Source: an uncultured Lachnoanaerobaculum sp.
GTDB lineage: Bacteria > Bacillota > Clostridia > Lachnospirales > Lachnospiraceae
Assembly: GCA_938041725.1 (NCBI GenBank)
Contig: CALISX010000406.1
Location: 1-5,981 of the forward strand
Reading direction: 5' to 3'
Length of the DNA: 5,981 bases
The notes under the pieces were generated by a model that did not search any database, had not been told where the DNA came from, and worked only from the letters and a program-made list of their open reading frames with translations. Below, piece after piece: positions 1 through 5,181 of this stretch. How positions within the stretch are numbered: the first letter of the stretch is position 1; every line of letters starts with the position of its first letter. The translations under genes and the position numbers were made by a program.

Positions 1-713
1 AGGATAATGCTGTCCCTTCTGGCCAGATGCCTGCTCATCCATTCAATCCGATCCGCAAACACATTGGGAGTGGTCATTTCCACTGTAGAGGGCAGATTGA
101 GAATCATCTTTTTCTCCGGGGTGGCTCCCCAGGCTTCACTTACCGCATCACAGATGTCCAGGGCAAAGTCCAGCTCCGTGCCGGTAAAGCTTTCCGGAGA
201 ATACTGCAGAATGATCTCCCCCTCATGGTTTGCCATGTATTTTTTCACCATAGCCACCCCATCCAGCGCAATCTGCTTGATTTCTTCTTTCTCCATGCCA
301 AACACCACATCCCTTTGCAAAGTAGAGGTGGAATTATAGATATGGACAATGGCTCTTTTGACTCCCTCAAGGGCCTCAAAAGTTCTTTGAATCAAATGCT
401 CCCTGCACTGGCAAAGAATCTGCACTGTTACATCCTCTGGAATCAGTTTTCTGTCCACCAGCTGGCGGAGGAAGTCAAACTCGATCTGAGAGGCAGCGGG
501 AAAGCCGATTTCGATTTCCTTAAAGCCCAGTTTTACCAAGAGCTTAAACATCTCCACCTTTTCCTCCACCACCATGGGCTCCACCAGGGCCTGGTTTCCG
601 TCCCGCAAGTCCACGGAACACCAAATGGGTGCCTTTTCTATTTGTTTTTCCGGCCAGGTTCTCTCTTTATAGTCCACCACCGGATTTCTTTGATATCTCT
701 CAATATGATACAT
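1..713 (-). CDS. leuA: 2-isopropylmalate synthase, N-terminal 237 residues (cut by window edge)
   Basis: Catalyses the first committed step of leucine synthesis, condensing acetyl-CoA with 2-oxoisovalerate to 2-isopropylmalate in the cytoplasm. The visible part is the start of the HMGL-like TIM barrel. SVDLRDGNQAL at residues 33-43 holds the catalytic Arg37 and metal-ligand Asp38. EIGFPAAS follows at 68-75, YSPESFTGTE at 171-180, and a conserved stretch from Asn206 to Asn217 (NLPSTVEMTTPN). The frame is open to the window edge at ..RRDSII; the family's HPHND metal-ligand motif is expected immediately beyond it. The WCSVDLRDGNQAL form suggests the longer (about 550-residue) LeuA type seen in actinobacteria and many clostridia. 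The ATG at 711-713 is supported by GGAGG at 721-725 with a 7-base spacer. The gene lies 42 bp after glmM with no obvious promoter or terminator between, so co-transcription is likely. Citramalate or homocitrate synthase are less likely paralogues. Confidence 0.92.
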   Translation of the reverse strand, partial: MYHIERYQRNPVVDYKERTWPEKQIEKAPIWCSVDLRDGNQALVEPMVVEEKVEMFKLLVKLGFKEIEIGFPAASQIEFDFLRQLVDRKLIPEDVTVQILCQCREHLIQRTFEALEGVKRAIVHIYNSTSTLQRDVVFGMEKEEIKQIALDGVAMVKKYMANHEGEIILQYSPESFTGTELDFALDICDAVSEAWGATPEKKMILNLPSTVEMTTPNVFADRIEWMSRHLARRDSII

Positions 714-755
714 ATTTCTTCCTCCAAAGTTCTACTGACTTCCCTGCAGCCGGGA

Positions 756-2114
756 TCATGAATTTTCTATTACCAGACCTCCATCCTTCATAATACCGAT
801 GACATGATCTGCCATTTCATGGCAAAGAGCACTGGTTTTTGCCTCCACCATGACCCGCACCACCGGCTCTGTGCCACTGGCCCGCAGCAGTATCCTGCCC
901 TCGGTTCCAAGCCTCTCCTGGGCCGCCGCCACCGCTTCTTTCACAGCTGGATGGTTCTGGGCCCCTTCCTTATCCTTCACCCGGACATTTTTCAGTACCT
1001 GGGGAAAAATCTCCACCTGGGAGGCCAGCTTGGAAAGGGTTTCCTTGCTCTCCAGCATCACCTCCATCACCTTCAGAGAGGTTAAGATTCCGTCACCGGT
1101 ACTGGCATGCTTGGAAAAAATAATATGTCCTGACTGCTCCCCGCCCAGGCAAAAGCCATTGGCATTCATATTGTCATATACATATTTATCCCCCACCTGG
1201 GTCTTTTCATAGGCAATGCCCTCTCTCTCAAAGGCCTTGTACAGACCCAGATTGGACATAATGGTGGTAACCACAGTATCCTTATACAGTTCTCCCCTGG
1301 ACTGCATATATTTGCCGCAGATATACAAAATCAAGTCTCCATCTACCACATTGCCCTGATCATCCACTGCCATGCACCGGTCTGCATCTCCATCATAGGC
1401 AAAGCCCACATCACAGCGGTTTTCCCGCACAAAGTTTTGCAGCGCCTTAATGTGGGTGGAACCGCATTCCTTATTGATATTGGTGCCGTCAGGCTTATCT
1501 CCCCGTACAAAGGTGTCTGCCCCCAGGGCGTCAAATACATTTTTGGCAATGGAGGAGGCGGAGCCGTTGGCACAGTCCAAAGCCACCTTTTTCCCCTTAA
1601 AGGATCTGGTGGCAATGGAGATCAGATAGCCGATGTAGCGGTTGCGGCCTGCGGCATAGTCCGTGGTGCGGCCAATGGCCTCTCCGGTGGCCAGAGGGAT
1701 CTCCCCGATTTTCCCATCCAGATAGTCCTCGATCTGGGCCGTTACCTCCTCCTCCAGCTTTTCTCCGTTTCCATTGATCACCTTAATGCCATTGTCATAA
1801 TAGGGATTGTGACTGGCGGAAATCATAATACCGCAGTCAAAGTCCTCGCTGCGCACCACAAAGGATACACTGGGAGTAGTGGTGACATGAAGCAGATACA
1901 CATCGGCCCCCGAGGCTGTAAGCCCTGCCACCAAAGAATATTCAAACATATAACTGGAGCGGCGGGTGTCCTTGCCGATCACCACCTGGGCCTTTCCCTG
2001 ATGCTCCTTCCCGTAATAGTAGCCCAGATACCGGCCCACCCGGTAAGCATGCTCCACTGTCAAATCTACATTTGCTTCTCCCCGAAATCCGTCGGTTCCA
2101 AAATATTTACCCAT
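756..2114 (-). CDS. glmM: Phosphoglucosamine mutase GlmM
   Basis: Interconverts glucosamine-6-phosphate and glucosamine-1-phosphate, the step before UDP-GlcNAc formation for peptidoglycan and other envelope glycans. At 452 residues it has the normal GlmM length. Alpha-D-phosphohexomutase landmarks appear in order: FGTDGFRG at residues 5-12; ISASHNP at 98-104 with the phosphorylated active-site Ser101; the Mg-binding loop DGDADR at 241-246; the sugar-binding loop GGEQSGH at 324-330; and the phosphate-binding RASGTEPVVRV at 411-421. The GEQSGH form favours GlmM over phosphomannomutase/phosphoglucomutase, which usually carry GEMSGH. The gene follows rmlD with only 4 bp between, and its ribosome binding site lies inside the end of rmlD, so the two are probably translationally coupled. 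A side activity making glucose-1-phosphate for RmlA is conceivable but is inference only. No truncation or missing catalytic residue is visible. Confidence 0.95.
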   Translation of the reverse strand: MGKYFGTDGFRGEANVDLTVEHAYRVGRYLGYYYGKEHQGKAQVVIGKDTRRSSYMFEYSLVAGLTASGADVYLLHVTTTPSVSFVVRSEDFDCGIMISASHNPYYDNGIKVINGNGEKLEEEVTAQIEDYLDGKIGEIPLATGEAIGRTTDYAAGRNRYIGYLISIATRSFKGKKVALDCANGSASSIAKNVFDALGADTFVRGDKPDGTNINKECGSTHIKALQNFVRENRCDVGFAYDGDADRCMAVDDQGNVVDGDLILYICGKYMQSRGELYKDTVVTTIMSNLGLYKAFEREGIAYEKTQVGDKYVYDNMNANGFCLGGEQSGHIIFSKHASTGDGILTSLKVMEVMLESKETLSKLASQVEIFPQVLKNVRVKDKEGAQNHPAVKEAVAAAQERLGTEGRILLRASGTEPVVRVMVEAKTSALCHEMADHVIGIMKDGGLVIENS

Positions 2115-2118
2115 TTTC

Positions 2119-2979
2119 CTACCTCTTTTGGAATTCCTTCAAATACCTTCCCAGGGCATCCTGCCAGGAGGGCAGTCTGAAAAATCCCTTTTCTTCTAAC
2201 TTTGACTTGTCCATTCTGGAGTTATGGGGACGCTTTGCCTTCACTGGAAAAGCCTCGGAGTCCACCGGCGTCACCGCCACCTCCATCCCGGACTGTTTAA
2301 AAATTTCCACTGCAAACTCATACCAGGAGCAAAGCCCCTCGTTGGTGGCGTGATACCGGCCATAGTGCTCTGTGCCAATCATGCTGGCCAAAAGCCGGGC
2401 CAAATCCTTGGTATAGGTGGGAGAACCCACCTGGTCATTCACCACGGATACAGCTCCCCTTTCCTCTCCCAGCCGCAGCATGGTTTTGATAAAATTATTC
2501 CCTCCCATGCCAAAGACCCAGGAAATGCGGACAATGAAATACTTTGTCAAAAGCGCCTCCACCGCCAGCTCTCCCTCGTATTTTCCCCTGCCGTACACAT
2601 TCAAGGGCTCCCTTTCATCATCCGGCTGCCAGGGTCTTTCTCCCTCCCCGTTAAACACATAGTCCGTGGAAATATACATGAATTTGCAGTCCAGCTCCTT
2701 TGCCATCAGAGCCAGATTCTTGGTGCCTTCTCCATTGATTTTCAAAGACAGCTCCCGCTCCTCTTCAGCCCGATCCACGGCGGTATAGGCAGCCAGATGA
2801 ATGATGGCATCCAAAGGGGATTCTCCATGGATTGCTCCCACCACTTGGCGGCAGGCTTCCCCATCGGTAATATCCAGCTCTGCAATATCAATGCCCACGG
2901 CCTCTATGCTTTGGGCTTTACATTCCTCCATCAGATCCCGGCCCAGCTGCCCTCTGGCCCCTGTGATTAAAACTCTCAT
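2119..2979 (-). CDS. rmlD: dTDP-4-dehydrorhamnose reductase RmlD
   Basis: Performs the last step of dTDP-L-rhamnose synthesis, the NAD(P)H-dependent reduction of dTDP-4-keto-L-rhamnose. The 286-residue length is typical of this extended short-chain dehydrogenase family. The Rossmann motif GARGQLG is at residues 7-13. The catalytic set sits in STDYVF (Thr105) and in YGRGK (Tyr129, Lys133), matching the Thr/Tyr/Lys spacing of known RmlD enzymes. VGSPTYT at 184-190 and RPHNSRMDKSKL at 250-261 are the usual C-terminal family signatures. The ATG at 2977-2979 overlaps the rmlB stop codon as ATGA; GGAGAA at 2988-2993, inside the last rmlB codons, lies 8 bases upstream. The protein has no fused epimerase domain, so it does not replace the missing RmlC. 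The stop codon TAG sits between the glmM ribosome binding site and the glmM start. Confidence 0.94.
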   Translation of the reverse strand: MRVLITGARGQLGRDLMEECKAQSIEAVGIDIAELDITDGEACRQVVGAIHGESPLDAIIHLAAYTAVDRAEEERELSLKINGEGTKNLALMAKELDCKFMYISTDYVFNGEGERPWQPDDEREPLNVYGRGKYEGELAVEALLTKYFIVRISWVFGMGGNNFIKTMLRLGEERGAVSVVNDQVGSPTYTKDLARLLASMIGTEHYGRYHATNEGLCSWYEFAVEIFKQSGMEVAVTPVDSEAFPVKAKRPHNSRMDKSKLEEKGFFRLPSWQDALGRYLKEFQKR

Positions 2980-3998
2980 TCCAACCGTTCTCCATACATC
3001 TTATCAAAATATTTGGTGTATTCCCCATTGATGATATTTTCCCACCAATCCTTGTTGGCCAGATACCAGTCAATGGTTTTTACAATTCCTGTATCAAAGG
3101 TATACTCCGGCTTCCATCCCAAAGCCTCCATCTTGGTGGGATCAATGGCATATCGTCTATCATGTCCCGGCCGGTCCGCCACGAAGCGGATCAGGCTTTC
3201 CGGCTTATCCAGGGCCTTCAGGATGGTTTTTACCACTTCCAGATTGGTGCGCTCATTGTGACCGCCGATATTGTATACCTCTCCTTCTTTCCCCTTTTTC
3301 AAAACCAAATCAATGGCACTGCAGTGATCCGTCACATAGAGCCAATCCCGAATATTTTCTCCCTTGCCGTACACTGGCAGCTCCTCATTGTTTAAGGCCC
3401 TGGATATAATCAGGGGAATGAGCTTTTCCGGGAAATGGTAGGGGCCGTAGTTGTTGGAGCAGCGGGAAATCGTTACCGGCAGACCATAGGTTCTATAATA
3501 GGCCAGTACAAAAAGATCCGCCGAGGCCTTGGCAGAGGAATAGGGACTGGAGGTATGCAGAGGCGTTTCCTCTGTGAAGAACAAATCTTTCCGGTCCAGG
3601 GGCAGATCCCCGTACACCTCGTCGGTAGACACCTGATGATAGCGGCGGATGCCATAGGTTCTGCAGGCATCCAGCAGGGTGGTGGTGCCTGTCACATTGG
3701 TGCGGACAAATACTTCCGGATCAGTAATGGAACGGTCCACATGGCTCTCTGCTGCAAAGTTCACAACCACATCCGGTTTTTCCTCTTCAAACAGCTTGAA
3801 AATAAAGGCCCGGTCTGCAATATCCCCCCGGACAAACCGGTAGTTGTCTTTCTTCTCCACCGGTTTCAGGGTTTCCAAATTCCCGGCATAGGTGAGCAGA
3901 TCCAAATTGATGATCTCATCCTGGGGATACCGGTTCACCATGTAGTGCACAAAATTTCCCCCGATAAATCCTGCCCCTCCTGTAACGATTATCTTCAT
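2976..3998 (-). CDS. rmlB: dTDP-glucose 4,6-dehydratase RmlB
   Basis: Converts dTDP-D-glucose to dTDP-4-keto-6-deoxy-D-glucose with tightly bound NAD, the second step of the dTDP-rhamnose pathway and a branch point to other 6-deoxysugars. At 340 residues it is full length. The NAD-binding motif TGGAGFIG is at residues 6-13 and NFAAESHVDRS at 80-90. The dehydratase acid/base pair Asp126-Glu127 lies in STDEVYGD (124-131), and the YxxxK pair is Tyr153/Lys157. SRCSNNYGPY (178-187), RDWLYVTDH (217-225) and RPGHDRRYAID (276-286) are strong RmlB signatures. The ATG at 3996-3998 has AGGAG at 4005-4009 with a 6-base spacer. The gene overlaps rmlD by 4 bp and is separated from rmlA by 97 bp, where many rml clusters carry rmlC. 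UDP-glucose 4-epimerase and other relatives are ruled out by the DE dyad and the RPGHD region. Confidence 0.96.
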   Translation of the reverse strand: MKIIVTGGAGFIGGNFVHYMVNRYPQDEIINLDLLTYAGNLETLKPVEKKDNYRFVRGDIADRAFIFKLFEEEKPDVVVNFAAESHVDRSITDPEVFVRTNVTGTTTLLDACRTYGIRRYHQVSTDEVYGDLPLDRKDLFFTEETPLHTSSPYSSAKASADLFVLAYYRTYGLPVTISRCSNNYGPYHFPEKLIPLIISRALNNEELPVYGKGENIRDWLYVTDHCSAIDLVLKKGKEGEVYNIGGHNERTNLEVVKTILKALDKPESLIRFVADRPGHDRRYAIDPTKMEALGWKPEYTFDTGIVKTIDWYLANKDWWENIINGEYTKYFDKMYGERLE

Positions 3999-4095
3999 AT
4001 TCTTCTCCTAAACATGTCAAATATCCCGGCAGCCCTCCCCGAATCCGGAAAAAGCCCCTCCATCTGTGGAGCCCCCCTCCTCCGGGAAAAGCTCC
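3999..4095 (-). other. 97-bp rmlA-rmlB gap with imperfect repeats and small hairpins; no rmlC
   Basis: This is the only sizeable gap within the rml genes and contains no coding region. Read in the transcribed direction, GGAGC (4095-4091) can pair with GCTCC (4072-4068). The alternative pairing CTCCA (4071-4067) with TGGAG (4062-4058) uses four of the same bases, so the two hairpins exclude each other. The second is followed by GGGC and a five-T run (4053-4049), which resembles a weak intrinsic terminator. The stems are only 5 bp, so this could be chance in a G-rich stretch. The rmlB ribosome binding site is at its end (4005-4009). Confidence 0.4.
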
Positions 4096-4097
4096 CT
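4044..4097. repeat. Imperfect direct repeat in the rmlA-rmlB gap (15-bp unit, 37-bp offset)
   Basis: On the plus strand TCCGGAAAAAGCCCC (4044-4058) recurs as TCCGGGAAAAGCTCC (4081-4095), with 13 of 15 bases identical. The second copy ends directly before the rmlA stop codon. This could reflect a small duplication, a deletion footprint, or chance in a purine-rich region; the sequence alone does not decide. Confidence 0.45.
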
Positions 4098-4983
4098 AAT
4101 GTATTTTATCAATATACTTTCCATCCAGCACATCCTTTAAATATTTTCCATACTGATTTTTCTTCAGCGCCTCATGGGCTTGCAGCACCTCCTGCCTTCC
4201 AATCCAGCCATTGCGATAGGCAATTTCTTCCAAACAGGCAATTTTCCGGTGCTGATGCCTTTCCACAGTATATACAAAGTTGGTGGCCTCCACCAGACTC
4301 TCATGGGTTCCTGTATCCAGCCAGGTAAATCCCTGGCCCAAAAGCTTCACTTCCAGCTCTCCCTTTTCCAGATAGATCCGGTTCAGATCGGTGATCTCCA
4401 GCTCTCCCCTGGCGGAGGGCTCCAGACTCTTAGCAAACTCCACTACCCGGTTGTCATAAAAGTATAGTCCCGTCACGCAGTAATTGCTTTTTGGATGGAC
4501 CGGCTTTTCCTCAATGGATACCGCCTTCCCATGCGCATCAAAGGCCACAATGCCAAAACGCTCCGGATCTTCCACATAGTAGCCGAAAATAGTGGCTCCC
4601 CAGTCCTTGTCCGCCGCATCCCGCAGGTGGGCCTCCAGTCCGTGACCGTGGAAGATATTGTCCCCCAGAATCATAGCCACAGGGTCCTGGCCAATGAATT
4701 CTTCTCCTATAATAAAGGCCTGGGCCAGTCCGTCGGGACTGGGTTGCACAGCATAGCTTAACTCTATGCCAAACTGCCCTCCATCTCCCAATAGCTCCCG
4801 GAACCGGGGGGTATCCTCCGGGGTGGAAATCACCAGTATTTCCCGAATCCCCGCACGCATCAATACGGAAATGGGATAGTAAATCATGGGCTTATCGTAA
4901 ATGGGCAGCAGCTGCTTCGAGGTAACCTTGGTCAGAGGGTAAAGCCTGGTCCCGCTTCCTCCTGCTAAAATAATCCCCTTCAT
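4096..4983 (-). CDS. rmlA: Glucose-1-phosphate thymidylyltransferase RmlA
   Basis: Joins glucose-1-phosphate and dTTP to give dTDP-glucose and pyrophosphate, opening the dTDP-L-rhamnose pathway. The enzyme is usually feedback-inhibited by dTDP-rhamnose. The 295-residue protein is normal for the family. The nucleotidyltransferase signature GGSGTRLYP is at residues 8-16, followed by SKQLLP with Lys23. GLAQAF at 85-90 contacts the nucleotide, LGDNIF at 106-111 holds metal-ligand Asp108, and EEKP lies at 158-161. GELEITDLN at 193-201 and [10 protein letters not shown] at 221-230 (Asp223) complete the active site. The start MKGIILAGG at 4981-4983 is preferred over in-frame upstream starts (ATG at 5002-5004, TTG at 5056-5058): it gives the normal N-terminus and has AGGAAGG 8 bases upstream. 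It is the first gene after the promoter at 5079-5107. GalU-type UTP enzymes differ in these motifs. Confidence 0.96.
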   Translation of the reverse strand: MKGIILAGGSGTRLYPLTKVTSKQLLPIYDKPMIYYPISVLMRAGIREILVISTPEDTPRFRELLGDGGQFGIELSYAVQPSPDGLAQAFIIGEEFIGQDPVAMILGDNIFHGHGLEAHLRDAADKDWGATIFGYYVEDPERFGIVAFDAHGKAVSIEEKPVHPKSNYCVTGLYFYDNRVVEFAKSLEPSARGELEITDLNRIYLEKGELEVKLLGQGFTWLDTGTHESLVEATNFVYTVERHQHRKIACLEEIAYRNGWIGRQEVLQAHEALKKNQYGKYLKDVLDGKYIDKIH

Positions 4984-4991
4984 ATTCTGTA

Positions 4992-4998
4992 CCTTCCT
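4992..4998 (-). promoter_or_regulatory. Ribosome binding site that fixes the rmlA start
   Basis: AGGAAGG on the minus strand lies 8 bases before the ATG at 4981-4983. It falls inside the codons that would be translated from the in-frame ATG at 5002-5004, so it selects the downstream start and the conserved [10 protein letters not shown]-terminus. Confidence 0.75.
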
Positions 4999-5009
4999 TC
5001 TCATATTTC

Positions 5010-5027
5010 CCACCGGCAGTGCGGCGG
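5010..5027 (-). other. GC-rich 6-bp stem just upstream of the rmlA ribosome binding site
   Basis: In the transcript CCGCCG (5027-5022) can pair with CGGUGG (5015-5010) across a 6-base loop, giving six pairs including one G-U wobble. It ends 11 bases before the AGGAAGG site and so does not cover it directly. It has no following U-run and is not a terminator. It could influence leader folding or be chance. Confidence 0.35.
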
Positions 5028-5030
5028 ATC

Positions 5031-5057
5031 TGATAAGCCCTATGGAACTGCTTATCA
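5031..5057. repeat. Perfect 8-bp inverted repeat in the rmlA leader (candidate operator or RNA hairpin)
   Basis: TGATAAGC (5031-5038) and GCTTATCA (5050-5057) are perfect inverted copies separated by 11 bp, with half-site centres 19 bp apart, close to two helical turns. The repeat lies about 15 to 41 bases downstream of the start predicted from the -10 box at 5079-5084. That suits a repressor roadblock operator or an RNA stem-loop. Stems are AT-rich in the outer part, and no U-run follows, so a terminator is unlikely. No known regulator motif is recognised. Confidence 0.55.
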
Positions 5058-5078
5058 AGAAATGTCTTTGTGTACTAT

Positions 5079-5107
5079 ATCATAATTTTACCTTGAATTA
5101 AAGTCAG
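5079..5107 (-). promoter_or_regulatory. Sigma-A-type promoter for the rmlA-rmlB-rmlD-glmM(-leuA) unit
   Basis: On the minus strand a -35 element CTGACT (5107-5102, 4 of 6 consensus) and a -10 element TATGAT (5084-5079, 5 of 6) are separated by exactly 17 bp of AT-rich DNA. The predicted start is near 5072, giving a leader of about 90 bases before the rmlA ATG. An overlapping TATAGT at 5079-5074 is a weaker alternative -10. It lies in the only substantial intergenic region upstream of rmlA, which raises confidence. Confidence 0.62.
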
Positions 5108-5128
5108 GGTATCGAAAGCAGGTCCGGC

Positions 5129-5153
5129 GGAGACTTCCCATGGAGGCTTCCCA
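5129..5153. repeat. Tandem 12-bp direct repeat upstream of the rmlA promoter
   Basis: GGAGACTTCCCA (5129-5140) and GGAGGCTTCCCA (5142-5153) match at 11 of 12 positions and are separated by one base, a 13-bp period. They lie 21 bp upstream of the -35 element, roughly positions -57 to -82 relative to the predicted start, a common place for activator binding. The same stretch is also downstream of the hydrolase stop codon. No recognised regulator site matches. Confidence 0.5.
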
Positions 5154-5181
5154 AAGTCAATGAGCAAACATACAAATGGGT

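Noticed and set aside
714..755. Terminator or T-box between glmM and leuA
   Set aside because: Only a 4-bp TCCC/GGGA pairing with no T-run is present, and 42 bp is far too short for a T-box leader.
27..761. Plus-strand 244-residue open frame opposite leuA
   Set aside because: It is antisense to a clear LeuA reading with intact catalytic motifs, and its product is low-complexity (His/Leu/Phe rich) with no recognisable domain.
1437..2180. Plus-strand 247-residue open frame opposite glmM
   Set aside because: It is a shadow of glmM, whose five signature motifs lie on the other strand.
3992..4020. Consensus -35 TTGACA (4020-4015) just before rmlB as an internal promoter
   Set aside because: No acceptable -10 element occurs 16-18 bp downstream; the nearest TATAAT-like string (GATAAT) is about 21 bp away and inside rmlB.
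3435..4328. Plus-strand 297-residue open frame spanning rmlB, the gap and the end of rmlA
   Set aside because: It runs antisense across two well-supported genes; its translation shows no domain, and the region's conserved motifs all read on the minus strand.
4984..5058. 25-residue N-terminal extension of RmlA from the TTG at 5056-5058
   Set aside because: The extension would be translated through the leader dyad and the AGGAAGG site; family members begin at MKGIILAGG, which has a well-placed ribosome binding site.
5154..5160. TTGACTT on the minus strand as a second -35 upstream of rmlA
   Set aside because: The bases 16-18 bp downstream fall in the GC-rich direct repeat and do not resemble a -10 box.
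5101..5181. Intrinsic terminator for the hydrolase gene
   Set aside because: GACTT/AAGTC can pair around the direct repeat, but the loop is 17 bases and no T-run follows; I see no supported terminator.
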